64,000 nt of DNA from Flavobacterium profundi (GTDB lineage: Bacteria; Bacteroidota; Bacteroidia; Flavobacteriales; Flavobacteriaceae). The stretch is from contig NZ_VDCZ01000008.1 in the NCBI RefSeq assembly GCF_006491645.1, forward strand, positions 62,001 to 126,000, read 5' to 3'. The notes beneath the pieces are model-generated. The model was not told where the DNA came from. It did not search any database and saw nothing but the letters and a program-made list of their open reading frames with translations. Shown here piece by piece: positions 50,883-61,518 of this stretch (position 1 is its first letter; every line of letters begins with the position of its first letter). The translations under genes and the position numbers were made by a program.

Positions 50883-51665
50883 ATGAAACACCTCAAGTTT
50901 AAAAATAGTACACTTGCTTATTCTGATGAAGGAGAAGGCTCAGTTATTGTTCTGTTACATGGCTTTTTAGAGAATAGTAAAATGTGGCATAAAATTGTAC
51001 CTGCATTACTTTTTGAGTATAGAGTTGTATGTATTGATTTATTAGGTCATGGCGAAACAGAATCTATAGGATATGTTCATACGATGGAAGATATGGCCGA
51101 TGCAGTATATCATATTCTTCATTTCTTACATTTGGAGAAAGTTGTTCTAATGGGTCATTCTATGGGTGGTTATGTAGCATTGGCTTTTGCCGAATTGTAT
51201 CCAGAAATGATGGGAGGACTTGTTTTAATGAATTCGACTGCCAAAGAAGATAGTGTGGAACGTAAAGCAAATAGAGACAGGGCTATCTTGGCAGTAAAGC
51301 AAAATTATAAAAATGCCATTAGTATGTCTATTGCTAATTTATTTAGTGAAGCAAATAGAGAAAAACTTAGAAAAGAAATTGAATGGGCGAAGAATGAAGC
51401 CTTGCAAACATCTTTACAAGGTATTATAGCAGCTCAGGAAGGTATGAAAGCCAGAAAGGATAGAGAAGCACTATTGCATACTACTTTATTTCCTAAAATG
51501 TTGCTATTAGGGAAAAAAGATCCTGTTTTGAATTATGAAGAAAACAAATTACAAGTTGAAGATACGAATGCAGCATTAGTAACATTTAATGACGGTCATA
51601 TGAGTCATTTTGAAAATGCTCAAGAACTAGAAGATGCGGTCTTGTCTTTTTTGAAAAAATGTTAA
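50883..51665 (+). CDS. Alpha/beta-fold hydrolase
   Basis: The 260-aa enzyme has the oxyanion-hole segment LLHGFLENSKMW, the nucleophile Ser in VLMGHSMGGYVAL (about 96), an Asp in LLGKKDPVLNYE and the catalytic His in NDGHMSHFENAQ. The substrate is unknown. The gene overlaps the end of the convergent addB-like gene by four bases. Confidence 0.9.
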   Translation: MKHLKFKNSTLAYSDEGEGSVIVLLHGFLENSKMWHKIVPALLFEYRVVCIDLLGHGETESIGYVHTMEDMADAVYHILHFLHLEKVVLMGHSMGGYVALAFAELYPEMMGGLVLMNSTAKEDSVERKANRDRAILAVKQNYKNAISMSIANLFSEANREKLRKEIEWAKNEALQTSLQGIIAAQEGMKARKDREALLHTTLFPKMLLLGKKDPVLNYEENKLQVEDTNAALVTFNDGHMSHFENAQELEDAVLSFLKKC

Positions 51666-54448
51666 ATAGATTCCTTTAGAGGTCTTTCTTCGTCGAGTAT
51701 TTCTAAAATTAAAGCAATAATTTCTGTTTTAAATGCTTCTAATATTTCATCTGTAATCATAGTTTGAGGAATTACCCCTCTTCCTTTTCCTAAGCCAAAA
51801 GGCATAAAACCGGCTTTCATGTTTTTAAATGAAATGATGCCAGCTTCAATTGGGTACGAATCAAATTCAGATTTATTTCTAAACATTAAAGCATAACAAA
51901 GCAATTGAATTATTTTTTCGTTTTTTATATCAGAAGTTAAAGCTTCAAAATCATTTATTTTTAATGTGTTTCCATCAACTTTTCCTGTTTTATAATCAAT
52001 AATTCGAATTACATTCTCTCTAATTTCTATCCGATCTACATTTCCGGCAATTTTAATTGGATAGGGAAGTCTTTCGTCATCAAGTAAGGTTTCAATTTTT
52101 TCTTCAAGGGCTATTATTTTAACAGCTTCACCGGCTTCAATAGTGTTTTTTTCTACTTGTAAAAAGTTATAAATATTTCTTTTCGCTACTTCAAAAGCTA
52201 ATAGATTTTTCCCTTTTTTAATTTCTCCTTCTTTGTATACCAATTTAAATTTTTCTAAAGTAGTCGAGTCAATCTTTAAAAGCATTTCTTCAATATCTTT
52301 AACAGATAAGTATTTATTTAAATAAGGGAAATATAAAACTTCCAATACTTCATGTATAATAGTTCCTAAGGTATTTACTGCGATATTTTCTTCTACTTCA
52401 TCCATTTCATTTATGCGCAATACTCGTTGAAAGTAAAACTGTATAGGGTTGCGTATGTAAGATGTAAGCGAAGAGGGTGAAAACCCCTTTTTTGTGGCAA
52501 TTTCTTGTAGTCGTTCCATGAGTAAGCTCGATTTAGGAACTTGTATTGAAGTATACGCTTTTTCAGGTAAAACAGCATTATAAATTTTGTGAGATAGGAT
52601 ATGTTTAGGCTGTTTTTCGATTTCTAATTGCGTTAGAAATCTACTTTTTTCACCTGCATCTATGCCTTCATTGTCTGAATTATATAATAGATAAATGTTT
52701 TTAGCACGGTGTAAAAGATGATAAAAATGATAACTATAAATAGCATCTTTTTCTTTATAAGTAGGAAGTCCTAATTCGCGTTTTACATCATAAGGGATGA
52801 AAGAATTTTGAGATTTTCCAGAAGGAAATTTTCCTTCATTTACGGAAGTAATAATTACATTTTCAAAATCCAATACTCTACTTTCAAGCACTCCCATTAT
52901 TTGCAAACCTGTTAAAGGTTCTCCTTCAAAAGAAACTTCAGCCAAATCAACAATTTGTTTGTAAATATCATTTAAAGTTTCGATGTTGTTGATTTTATTG
53001 GCATGTTTATCGCAATAATTTGTCAATTGATTGATAACTTTATAAAGAGAATAAACAAATGTTTTGCTTATTTTCTCTTCTTCATTTTCATTGTTTAAAA
53101 AGGATTTAATACTTAATAGAATATTACTTATTCTATTCAATATAGTAATTGGTTCATTTTTCCATTTTGTAAATATCAGATCAAAAAAAGTATTCTTTTG
53201 ATTAGGATATTTTTCGTCTTTGAGACGAAGTAAGGTTTCTATAGAGAAAAAAGTAAAATTATTATTGTGGATGGTTTGGATAAGTTCTTCTACTTGGAGG
53301 TAAGGCTCTACTAAGGGGTGATTAAGAATCTCTAAAACTTCTTTATAATATAAGGTATAATGGGTTGCGTTTCTGTTAATTGCATTGGTGTGAAGTTTGA
53401 ATAATTTGCTAATTAGTAGCTGAGCTGGGTTGTTTTTTCCAGAATAGCCCATGGTTATATTCAATGCGTTAACTGAATTTGGTATTGCATATAATATGGG
53501 TATAAGTAAATTTTCATCTCCTAAAATGATAGCGGTTTTAGTAGAATTAGAATCATTTGAAATTAGTTCTTCGACAATTTTTCCAGTTATTTTCGCTTGA
53601 CCAATAGTTTTAGGAGTTCCAATTATTTGGATATTTTTTTCTTGTTGAAAATCTTCTGTAATCCATTCGAAAGGTTGCGTTACATAATTTTTCCATTGAT
53701 TTTTAAAACGTCTAATGAACAATCCGGCATCATGATAAGGATTGCTGATAAAATACGCATCAATATCCCAATAGATAGAAGCTTGTTCGTTTGAAATTAG
53801 ATGTAAAATTATTTTTTCTTCAGCTTGGTTAAGTGCATTAAAACCAGCAAAGATTAATTTTTTATTATTTATTTCATTGGAATAGTCTTTTAAAAGCGCA
53901 ATAGATTCTCTATAGATTAAACCTTGATAGCCGCATTTTTTGTTTTTTAAATGCGTGTATAAAGAAGTATAGTATTCCGGAATTTTATTCCAAAAATGTA
54001 AATTATTATCAATTAAAGAAGTGGTGTCTTTTGGTTGTAAATCCCATCTTTTAAGCGCTTCTATGTCTTTTAAATAGGAAAAGACAAAAGTAGGTTCTAA
54101 TAAATAGCGATCTATTTCATTAAAATCCTGCAACAGTGTTTTAGCCCAATTTGAAAAAGTAGTGAAAGGTTGTATTTCTTCTAAAGGAGTTATCTTGGTA
54201 TATACATCATAAAACTCAAAAAGTATTTCTATTGCATCAATTGTTCGGATGCCAGAAATTTCTTGAATTAAATCTTCAATACTGGTTATTTGTGGTGCAA
54301 ATATAGTTTGACTTGTATGATTGTGTAAGGCATCTAATAAAAAAACTTTAGCCCTTTTGTTAGGCAAAACTATAATAATCTCTTGCAGGTTTTCTTTATC
54401 TTGTGCAAGAATGTGTTTTGAAAGTTTATCTAGAAAAGTATCATTCAT
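51662..54448 (-). CDS. AddB-like PD-(D/E)XK nuclease subunit
   Basis: The 928-aa protein has an N-terminal inactivated helicase-like region (IIIVLPNKRAKVFLLDALHN) and a C-terminal nuclease domain (about 640-915) with RIEIRENVIRIIDYKTGKVD carrying the DYKTG active-site Lys. It would pair with the UvrD/AddA-like protein at 57233-60391 to process double-strand breaks. The two genes are separated by ompA-like and kbl genes on the same strand. Confidence 0.85.
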   Translation of the reverse strand: MNDTFLDKLSKHILAQDKENLQEIIIVLPNKRAKVFLLDALHNHTSQTIFAPQITSIEDLIQEISGIRTIDAIEILFEFYDVYTKITPLEEIQPFTTFSNWAKTLLQDFNEIDRYLLEPTFVFSYLKDIEALKRWDLQPKDTTSLIDNNLHFWNKIPEYYTSLYTHLKNKKCGYQGLIYRESIALLKDYSNEINNKKLIFAGFNALNQAEEKIILHLISNEQASIYWDIDAYFISNPYHDAGLFIRRFKNQWKNYVTQPFEWITEDFQQEKNIQIIGTPKTIGQAKITGKIVEELISNDSNSTKTAIILGDENLLIPILYAIPNSVNALNITMGYSGKNNPAQLLISKLFKLHTNAINRNATHYTLYYKEVLEILNHPLVEPYLQVEELIQTIHNNNFTFFSIETLLRLKDEKYPNQKNTFFDLIFTKWKNEPITILNRISNILLSIKSFLNNENEEEKISKTFVYSLYKVINQLTNYCDKHANKINNIETLNDIYKQIVDLAEVSFEGEPLTGLQIMGVLESRVLDFENVIITSVNEGKFPSGKSQNSFIPYDVKRELGLPTYKEKDAIYSYHFYHLLHRAKNIYLLYNSDNEGIDAGEKSRFLTQLEIEKQPKHILSHKIYNAVLPEKAYTSIQVPKSSLLMERLQEIATKKGFSPSSLTSYIRNPIQFYFQRVLRINEMDEVEENIAVNTLGTIIHEVLEVLYFPYLNKYLSVKDIEEMLLKIDSTTLEKFKLVYKEGEIKKGKNLLAFEVAKRNIYNFLQVEKNTIEAGEAVKIIALEEKIETLLDDERLPYPIKIAGNVDRIEIRENVIRIIDYKTGKVDGNTLKINDFEALTSDIKNEKIIQLLCYALMFRNKSEFDSYPIEAGIISFKNMKAGFMPFGLGKGRGVIPQTMITDEILEAFKTEIIALILEILDEERPLKESI

Positions 54449-54464
54449 AGTATAAAAATAAAAA

Positions 54465-54490
54465 AAACGCTCCGATTATTCGGAGCGTTT
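54465..54490. terminator. Terminator after the OmpA-like gene
   Basis: AAACGCTCCG/CGGAGCGTTT with a 6-nt loop has T-runs on both sides; on the minus strand it ends transcription of the OmpA gene. Confidence 0.9.
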
Positions 54491-54511
54491 TAACTTTATT
54501 TTGTTTGGAAA

Positions 54512-55915
54512 TTATTTTACTAATTTCACTTCAACTCTTCTATTGTTAGCTTTACCTTTAGAAGTTTTGTTTGTGTCGATAGGGAATTTCTCTCCAAATC
54601 CAGTAGCACTTAATCTAGTAGCGTCAATTCCATTTTCAATTAAGTAAGCCTTAACAGCTTCTGCTCTTGAAGTAGATAATACTTGGTTTGCTTCTTCAGC
54701 ACCATCAGAATCTGTATGACCTTCAATTGAGAATTTAGAATTTGGATACTCTTTTAAGATAGCAGTGATTGCTTCTAAAACTGGGTAAGTTTGTTTTTGG
54801 AAAGTAGATTTACCTGAATTAAATAATATAGTTTTAGCATAATCATTTAATTTTTTAACAGCTTCGTCAGAAACTTCAGGACAACCATTGTTAGCTACAG
54901 TACCAGCTACTTCAGGACAAGCATCATCTTTATCGAAAACACCGTCTCCATCACCATCAGGCCATGGACAACCTTTGTTAGCTCTATCTCCTTTAACTGT
55001 AGGACACTCATCGTCTTTATCAGCAACACCGTCACCGTCAGCATCTGGACAACCTTTCATTATTTTTGTTCCAGCTACTTCAGGACAAGCATCTTCTGGA
55101 TCGATAATTCCGTCACCGTCAGTATCAGGACAACCATTGTTCTCTGGAGTACCAGCTAATTCAGGACAAGCATCATCTTTATCAGCAATACCGTCTTTAT
55201 CTGTATCAGGACATCCGTTTAAAGCTTTTAAACCAGCAATTTCAGGACAAGCATCATCTTTGTCATACACACCATCACCGTCAGTATCTTTACCTCCAAA
55301 TTTGAAAGAAAGACCTGCAAAATGTTGAATGTGAGTTGGTACGTCAGCATCAGCTACTCTGTTTTCGTCAAATGAGTGTTTGTAAACAGATTGTAATTGA
55401 AGACCAACATTTTCAGTAAACCAAAAAGTTAATCCTAAACCTCCGTTAACAGTACCTGCAGAAGCATCACCGAAGAAGTTATAACCACCACCTACGTTGA
55501 TAGATGGATCTAACCAAGTAGATTTGATTAAATCTTGAAAGCTATATTTAATAACAGCATCTACTGCATAATACGATAAGTCACCAGGATTTAGAACAGC
55601 ATCTGTGCTTTCAGTTCCAGGTACTCTTTCTAACCATTTGTCAATTTTATTAACAGATCCTGTTAAACCAATAGAGAATCCATCTCCTACATATCTAGAT
55701 ACATTTAAATAAGATACAGATGGTAAAATGTTCCAATTGTCATCAGCGTTGATTAATTGGATGAATTGTGGGCTAGAATTACCTTCGGCACTTACCTTGG
55801 TATCAACCGCGTTTACTCCAAAGGACACAGCCCATGGATTGTCACCGTTCTGTGCTTGTGTTGATAAACCAGCAAGCAATAAACCAGCAGCAAATAATTT
55901 GTTTAGATGTTTCAT
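54512..55915 (-). CDS. OmpA-family outer membrane protein with TSP3 repeats
   Basis: A signal peptide ([16 protein letters not shown]) is followed by an eight-stranded barrel of about 200 residues, five calcium-binding thrombospondin type 3 repeats ([19 protein letters not shown] and similar, 208-335) and an OmpA/peptidoglycan-binding domain (350-467, [20 protein letters not shown]). It tethers the outer membrane to peptidoglycan. It is probably highly expressed and has its own terminator. Confidence 0.93.
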   Translation of the reverse strand: MKHLNKLFAAGLLLAGLSTQAQNGDNPWAVSFGVNAVDTKVSAEGNSSPQFIQLINADDNWNILPSVSYLNVSRYVGDGFSIGLTGSVNKIDKWLERVPGTESTDAVLNPGDLSYYAVDAVIKYSFQDLIKSTWLDPSINVGGGYNFFGDASAGTVNGGLGLTFWFTENVGLQLQSVYKHSFDENRVADADVPTHIQHFAGLSFKFGGKDTDGDGVYDKDDACPEIAGLKALNGCPDTDKDGIADKDDACPELAGTPENNGCPDTDGDGIIDPEDACPEVAGTKIMKGCPDADGDGVADKDDECPTVKGDRANKGCPWPDGDGDGVFDKDDACPEVAGTVANNGCPEVSDEAVKKLNDYAKTILFNSGKSTFQKQTYPVLEAITAILKEYPNSKFSIEGHTDSDGAEEANQVLSTSRAEAVKAYLIENGIDATRLSATGFGEKFPIDTNKTSKGKANNRRVEVKLVK

Positions 55916-56016
55916 ACTTTATTAATTAAATTACAATGCGTTATAATTAGAACAAAAATACTATTTTTTTTTAAATACAAAAAGTTTTGTTAAAAAAAGT
56001 AAGGGGTATTCAGTTT

Positions 56017-57213
56017 TTAACTTATTATTTTTAAAGATTTACCTACTTCTGTGAAAGCATTTATGGCTTTGTCTAGGTGTTCTTTGGTGTGAGCAGCAGA
56101 GAGTTGTACTCTGATTCTTGCTTTTTCTTTTGGAACAACAGGAAAAAAGAACCCAATAACATAAATTCCTTTTTTTAACAATTCATCGGCCATTATCTGT
56201 GATAATTTTGCGTCATATAGCATTACTGGTACTATTGCAGCATCACCATCAATGATGTCAAAACCTGCTCTTTTAATACCTTCTTTAAAATAGTTAGTGT
56301 TCCATTCTAAGGTATCTCTTAAAGAAGTGTCTTTTTCTAATAATTCAAATACTTTTAAAGAAGCTCCAACGATAGATGGTGCTAAAGAGTTGGAAAAAAG
56401 ATATGGTCTTGATCTTTGACGAAGTATTTCAATAATTTCCTTTTTAGCTGTTGTGTATCCACCCATAGCTCCACCTAGAGCCTTTCCTAAAGTACCAGTA
56501 ATAATATCTACTCGACCCATAACATTTTTTGCCTCTAATGTTCCTTTGCCTGTGGCTCCAATAAATCCTGCAGCGTGACATTCATCTACCATTACTAATG
56601 CGTCATATTGATCTGCTAAATCACAAATTTTATCTAGAGGAGCAACTAGTCCATCCATAGAAAATACACCATCAGTAACAATTAATTTAAAACGATGTCC
56701 CGCTTCTTTGGCTTTAATTAATTGCGCTTCTAAATCTGCCATATCATTGTTTTGGTAACGGTAACGAGCGGCTTTGCACAAACGAACACCGTCGATTATT
56801 GAAGCATGATTTAAACTGTCTGAAATGATACAATCTTCTTCCCCTAATAAAGGTTCGAAAACACCACCGTTAGCATCAAAGGCAGCGGCATATAAAATAG
56901 TGTCTTCTGTTCCATAAAATTGAGCTATTTTTTGTTCTAGTTCTTTGTGGATGTCTTGAGTACCACAAATAAATCGAACGGATGACATTCCAAATCCATG
57001 AGAATCTAGAGCGTCTTTAGCAGCTTGAACGACTTCAGGATGTGACGAAAGACCTAAATAGTTGTTTGCACAGAAATTTAAAACGGTTTCTCCGGTGGAA
57101 ATTTTTATTTCTGCTCCTTGAGGAGATATAATAATTCTTTCTTTCTTAAATAGTCCATTTTCTTGTATGGAATTTAATTCGTTTTGTAAGTGTTGTTGTA
57201 TTTTGCCGTACAT
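56017..57213 (-). CDS. kbl: Glycine C-acetyltransferase (2-amino-3-ketobutyrate CoA ligase)
   Basis: A PLP enzyme of 398 aa for threonine breakdown to glycine and acetyl-CoA. It shows [39 protein letters not shown] and the PLP lysine in [16 protein letters not shown]. It belongs to the alpha-oxoamine synthase family; the kbl call rests on length and the C-terminal [19 protein letters not shown]. It lies 19 bp after the addA-like gene. Confidence 0.92.
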   Translation of the reverse strand: MYGKIQQHLQNELNSIQENGLFKKERIIISPQGAEIKISTGETVLNFCANNYLGLSSHPEVVQAAKDALDSHGFGMSSVRFICGTQDIHKELEQKIAQFYGTEDTILYAAAFDANGGVFEPLLGEEDCIISDSLNHASIIDGVRLCKAARYRYQNNDMADLEAQLIKAKEAGHRFKLIVTDGVFSMDGLVAPLDKICDLADQYDALVMVDECHAAGFIGATGKGTLEAKNVMGRVDIITGTLGKALGGAMGGYTTAKKEIIEILRQRSRPYLFSNSLAPSIVGASLKVFELLEKDTSLRDTLEWNTNYFKEGIKRAGFDIIDGDAAIVPVMLYDAKLSQIMADELLKKGIYVIGFFFPVVPKEKARIRVQLSAAHTKEHLDKAINAFTEVGKSLKIIS

Positions 57214-57232
57214 TTTTATAAGGTTTGTTAGA

Positions 57233-60200
57233 TTACAAAAGTACTATTTCTATTTTTTCTCCAATGTAAACCAATACTTTTTTTACAACTTCATAATTCA
57301 TTTCTTCAATAATTTTGGCATAGTCGTTAATTTGCTTTTTATATTTATCAGTTGCAGCACCCGTTTTATAGTCAAGTAGATAAGCTTTTTTTTCCTTAAC
57401 TACGATTTTATCTGGTTTTACATTTCCATATCCTTTTTTAATAATGGTTTGTTCGTTAAAAATAATACCTTCATCATCAAAAAACACTTTTAATTCAGGA
57501 TGATTAACAATTTGTGTAAGTTGTGTTTCAATATCTTTTATTTGTGAATTCAGAATCAAGCCATTTTCTACGGCTCTTGTTAGTGCATTCTGTATGTCAG
57601 TGTTTGTTGAAATATAGGATAAAATTTCATGAAGTAGATTTCCAAATTCTATTGCTTTTTGTTGGTCAGTATTCCACATTAAAGCTTCTCTTTGCGCAAT
57701 TTTAATCTTTCTACTGTCTAATTTTTCGGTAACTACTTCGATTGTTTTTTGGTTTTCAATGAAGAAGTTTGTGGAAGAAACTCTTTTAGAATTTCCGAAA
57801 TCATAATTTAACCTGCCTTCTTCAAAAAGATTTACATGCTGAAGGAATTCAATAAAATAGGAAGATAGGTTATTTGGTAATCCCATTTTCGAAATTTGGT
57901 GATTGGAAATAATATACAATTGTTCTTCGGCTCTTGTTAAAGCAACATATAAAACATTAATGATATCTAAAATTTCTTCTTGTGTTTTTTCAAAATAGAT
58001 GTTGTTTCCTTTATTACCATATAGCGCAACATCTTTTTTCTGATTCACTAAGGCTTTAGGGAAATTAATAGCTTCTTCTTCGTCAAAATCAATCCATAAT
58101 TTATTTCTACTATTCGCTGAAAAATTTTCCTCCGCAAAAGGATAAATTACAACTGGAAATTCCAATCCTTTAGATTTGTGTATCGTCATAATTCGGATGG
58201 CATTATTGCCTTCTGGAGAAGGAATGCTTTTTTTATATCCCACTTTTTCCCAATAAGAGATAAAATCTGAAATACTTGATTGTGTTTTTTGATCACGTTC
58301 GAGTACTAAATCTAAAAAATATTGTACATAAGAAGTGTTTGCTTTTTCTTTAATAAATGTGGCTACGATAATTTCTACCGCTTCATAAAGGGATTTCTTT
58401 TTACAATTTTTAAAAGAAATAGCGATATTTATTGTATGTAAAAAAGCTTCAAGGTCATTTTCTGATAAATCTTTTGCACTTGCAATAAAATCATGAATGG
58501 GCATTTTATTTTGATTATAAGTTGCAATATAATATAGCATTCGTGCCTTTGCTTCTTGATCTTTATTGTTTTTTAAATATTTTAAAACATCTAAAATTAA
58601 TTTTACTTCAGTTGCATTTTGAATTAATAAAGTTTCTGATGACAATATAGGAATGCTTTTTTCTGTAAGATAGTTTGCCAAATAAACGCCATCAATTTTT
58701 TTTCGAGTTAAAAGAACAATGTCTCGATATTCAAAATTATTATCTAAGACTTGATAAATGGTATCTAAAGTTTTTTCCAGATACAATTTTGTTTTTAAAG
58801 AATATTCTTGTTCCTCTTCATTGTTTGAAGTGTCATCCTCAGAAATAGCTATAAAGGAAAGGTTTACATAACCTCCTTTTTTACTGTTGGATTTTTGATA
58901 ACTATGTTCGGCATACAGTTTTTTATAGTCTTCATTTTCAAATTTTTGGGATAGAAAGGAAAAGAAATCATTATTAAATTGAATGACTTCTTCGTAGCTT
59001 CTATAGTTGGTCTCGAGTTGTATGGTTTCTTTGTCCTTATTTGAAAAAGGATTATTGTGATCTTTACTGAGTTCAATAAACTGTTCTGCTTTTCCGCCTC
59101 GCCACCTGTAAATAGATTGTTTTGGATCACCAACAATCATTAAGCTTCCCTTAACACCATGGTCTTCACTTGATAAAGCATTGTCTATTAAAGGAATTAA
59201 ATTTTGCCATTGCATGACAGAGGTATCTTGGAATTCATCAATAAAAAAATGACGGTATTTTTCTCCTAATCTTTCATAGATAAAGGGAGCTGGTTGATTT
59301 TGAATTTCGTTGAAAATAATTTTATTAAAATCAGAAATCGATAAAATATTTTGTTCTTCTTGAATTTTTTTAAATTCTGTATGAATAGAATTTAGTAGGG
59401 AAAGCGGATTAATATTTTGTAAAAAGGCTTCGTAAAAGGCTATTTTGGAGATGTTTTGATAGCTTTCTTCTATTATTTTTAATACATCAGAAGCGATTGC
59501 TTCAATTTGGTCTCTATCTTTAGCATTTTTATTTATAGCAATGTCATCAAAAGATTGGTATTTGTAATTGTCTTTAATGGATAAGGTGTTTTCACCAATT
59601 TTACTTAAGTGATTTGGAAAGGTTTTTCTTGAAAATGAATCTAACGAAATTTGATTGGATGCTAACATATCAAAACCGGCAGCACTCAAAATTTTATTTT
59701 GCTCTTGATACAACTGAATTTTATCTTTTAAAATAGTTTTAATGTATTTAAAATCGTCAAAAGTCTTTTCTTGAAAAGCATCAATTTCATTAGCATTGTT
59801 TTCGTTTACTAAAAGTTTTGAGATTTCAAACAACTCATTTGAAATATCCCAATTCTTATCTTCATCCGTTTTATCTTTTGTAAAATCGATGAGCAGGTTC
59901 GTTAATTGTTCGTCTTCACCTACTTTTGAAATTAAAACATCAATAGCTTCTTGAAGCAAGGTGTCTGTGTCGAGGCTTACTTCAAAATGAGGAGGTAAAT
60001 TTAAATCTTGTGCAAAAGATCGAATCACTTTATGGGTAAACTTATCTATAGTAGAAATTCCAAAAGCTGCATAATTATGGATTATACTTTTGATAATGGC
60101 TTTCGATTTGTCTTTTAAAGTAGCAATAGATAGGCCAGTTTCAATACTTATGGTTTTTAAAAAAGCCTCAGCTTTAACAGAAGGAATGTCTTTTGAAAAT

Positions 60201-60391
60201 TCATGTAAACTGTCTATAATGCGCGATTTCATTTCTTCTACCGCTTTATTGGTAAAAGTAATGGCAAGGATTTTTTTATATGCCTCATCACCTTTTGAAA
60301 GGAATACAATTTTTAAGTATTCTTTTGTTAAAGTATAGGTTTTTCCTGATCCTGCGGATGCATCATATAAAGTAAATGCTGCTTTTTTCAA
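57233..60391 (-). CDS. UvrD-family helicase-nuclease, AddA/RecB-like
   Basis: The 1052-aa protein has the Walker A loop [17 protein letters not shown] at the N-terminus, Walker B in [17 protein letters not shown], the helicase motif [39 protein letters not shown], and a C-terminal PD-(D/E)XK nuclease ([17 protein letters not shown]). It is the motor subunit partner of the AddB-like protein for recombinational repair and DNA-end degradation. Confidence 0.9.
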   Translation of the reverse strand: MKKAAFTLYDASAGSGKTYTLTKEYLKIVFLSKGDEAYKKILAITFTNKAVEEMKSRIIDSLHEFSKDIPSVKAEAFLKTISIETGLSIATLKDKSKAIIKSIIHNYAAFGISTIDKFTHKVIRSFAQDLNLPPHFEVSLDTDTLLQEAIDVLISKVGEDEQLTNLLIDFTKDKTDEDKNWDISNELFEISKLLVNENNANEIDAFQEKTFDDFKYIKTILKDKIQLYQEQNKILSAAGFDMLASNQISLDSFSRKTFPNHLSKIGENTLSIKDNYKYQSFDDIAINKNAKDRDQIEAIASDVLKIIEESYQNISKIAFYEAFLQNINPLSLLNSIHTEFKKIQEEQNILSISDFNKIIFNEIQNQPAPFIYERLGEKYRHFFIDEFQDTSVMQWQNLIPLIDNALSSEDHGVKGSLMIVGDPKQSIYRWRGGKAEQFIELSKDHNNPFSNKDKETIQLETNYRSYEEVIQFNNDFFSFLSQKFENEDYKKLYAEHSYQKSNSKKGGYVNLSFIAISEDDTSNNEEEQEYSLKTKLYLEKTLDTIYQVLDNNFEYRDIVLLTRKKIDGVYLANYLTEKSIPILSSETLLIQNATEVKLILDVLKYLKNNKDQEAKARMLYYIATYNQNKMPIHDFIASAKDLSENDLEAFLHTINIAISFKNCKKKSLYEAVEIIVATFIKEKANTSYVQYFLDLVLERDQKTQSSISDFISYWEKVGYKKSIPSPEGNNAIRIMTIHKSKGLEFPVVIYPFAEENFSANSRNKLWIDFDEEEAINFPKALVNQKKDVALYGNKGNNIYFEKTQEEILDIINVLYVALTRAEEQLYIISNHQISKMGLPNNLSSYFIEFLQHVNLFEEGRLNYDFGNSKRVSSTNFFIENQKTIEVVTEKLDSRKIKIAQREALMWNTDQQKAIEFGNLLHEILSYISTNTDIQNALTRAVENGLILNSQIKDIETQLTQIVNHPELKVFFDDEGIIFNEQTIIKKGYGNVKPDKIVVKEKKAYLLDYKTGAATDKYKKQINDYAKIIEEMNYEVVKKVLVYIGEKIEIVLL

Positions 60392-60410
60392 ATGTTATAT
60401 TTATCTTAAT

Positions 60411-60465
60411 TATACCGGTATAGTTACTTTCTATTTTTTAATCCAAAGTTAAATTTATAACTTTG
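60411..60465 (+). promoter_or_regulatory. sodB promoter with palindromic operator
   Basis: TAACTTTG (60458-60465) fits TAnnTTTG. The 12-bp perfect palindrome TATACCGGTATA (60411-60422) lies upstream, between the divergent addA-like gene and sodB, and may bind a redox or metal regulator. Confidence 0.5.
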
Positions 60466-60500
60466 AATTCACTAATACTAATTATAAAAAAAATAATATT

Positions 60501-61109
60501 ATGGCATTCGAATTACCGAAATTACCTTATGCATACGATGCATTAGAACCACATATTGATGCAAAAACAATGGAAATTCACCACTCTAAGCATCATAATG
60601 GATACACTACAAATCTTAATAATGCAATTGAAGGAACTGATTTAGAAGGGAAAACAATTGAAAATATTTTGATTAACTTAGATATGAATAACGCTGCAGT
60701 TAGAAATAACGGCGGAGGTTTTTATAATCACAGTTTGTTTTGGACTGTTATGTCTCCTAATGGTGGAGGAAAACCAACGGGTGATTTAGCTGTTGCTATT
60801 GATACTGCTTTTGGTTCGTTTGATGCTTTTAAAGCGGAATTTGCAAAAGCTGCAGCGACTCGTTTTGGATCGGGTTGGGCTTGGTTATGTGTACACAAAG
60901 ATGGTAAATTAGAAGTGTGCAGTTCAGCGAATCAAGATAATCCTTTAATGCCAGGAATTGGTTGTGGAGGAACTCCTATTTTAGGACTTGATGTTTGGGA
61001 ACATGCTTACTATTTAAATTATCAAAACAGAAGACCTGATTATATTGAGGCATTTTTTAATGTAATTAACTGGACTGAGGTAACCAGAAGATTTGCAATG
61101 GAAAAATAA
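60501..61109 (+). CDS. sodB: Superoxide dismutase (Fe/Mn family)
   Basis: It converts superoxide to oxygen and peroxide. The 202-aa protein has metal ligands His in [16 protein letters not shown], His in [11 protein letters not shown], and Asp and His in [16 protein letters not shown]. The iron or manganese preference cannot be decided with confidence. The length is normal and no signal peptide is present, so it is cytoplasmic. Confidence 0.94.
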   Translation: MAFELPKLPYAYDALEPHIDAKTMEIHHSKHHNGYTTNLNNAIEGTDLEGKTIENILINLDMNNAAVRNNGGGFYNHSLFWTVMSPNGGGKPTGDLAVAIDTAFGSFDAFKAEFAKAAATRFGSGWAWLCVHKDGKLEVCSSANQDNPLMPGIGCGGTPILGLDVWEHAYYLNYQNRRPDYIEAFFNVINWTEVTRRFAMEK

Positions 61110-61126
61110 AGCTTTTAATTAAGTAA

Positions 61127-61159
61127 AAAAAAGGGATTAAAAAATTAATCCCTTTTTTT
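61127..61159 (+). terminator. Terminator after sodB
   Basis: GGGATTAA/TTAATCCC with a 4-nt A loop is followed by T7. Confidence 0.9.
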
Positions 61160-61174
61160 ATGCAAAAAATTTGG

Positions 61175-61264
61175 GGCAAAAAAAAAGGTGAAATTACTTT
61201 CACCCTTTTTGCCCCAAATCTACCATAAAACTTAACCTACTAATTTTCTGGTAGTGCTAAAGTA
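61175..61264 (-). ncRNA. Candidate small RNA, copy 1 of a tandem pair
   Basis: It is identical over 90 nt to 61363-61452. On the minus strand it starts with TACTTTAGCACTACC (a -7-like TACTTTAG), can form a CTACCA/TGGTAG stem, and ends in a GGTGAAA/TTTCACC hairpin with T9, a Rho-independent terminator. An ORF of eight codons (MVDLGQKG) runs into the terminator. Upstream, GCATAAAAAAATTGTTGAA in plus-strand terms is also shared by both copies, at promoter distance. Confidence 0.6.
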
Positions 61265-61362
61265 GTATGGATTTAATATGCGCGCATAAAAAAATTGTTG
61301 AAATGTAAAAAAAAACGATAAAATGTTTTTTTAATACTAAAATTCGTATATAGAAAATTTAT

Positions 61363-61452
61363 GGCAAAAAAAAAGGTGAAATTACTTTCACCCTTTTTGC
61401 CCCAAATCTACCATAAAACTTAACCTACTAATTTTCTGGTAGTGCTAAAGTA
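61363..61452 (-). ncRNA. Candidate small RNA, copy 2 of a tandem pair
   Basis: It is a perfect 90-nt duplicate of 61175-61264, offset by 188 bp, while the sequence between differs apart from the promoter-like block (61471-61489). Purifying selection on the RNA, or recent duplication with conversion, would explain identity of only this part. It lies just after purF on the same strand. Confidence 0.6.
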
Positions 61453-61518
61453 TAGTAAGTGTTGTTCTTGGCATAAAAAAATTGTTGAACAACACAAAAA
61501 ACCGACGAAAAGCTTTTT

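Noticed and set aside
54888..55328. Plus-strand 146-aa reading frame
   Set aside because: It is a Ser/Pro-rich shadow opposite the TSP3 repeats of the OmpA-like gene.
51662..60391. Phage-defence island around the helicase and nuclease genes
   Set aside because: The proteins match the housekeeping AddAB repair enzymes and their neighbours are ordinary metabolic or envelope genes.
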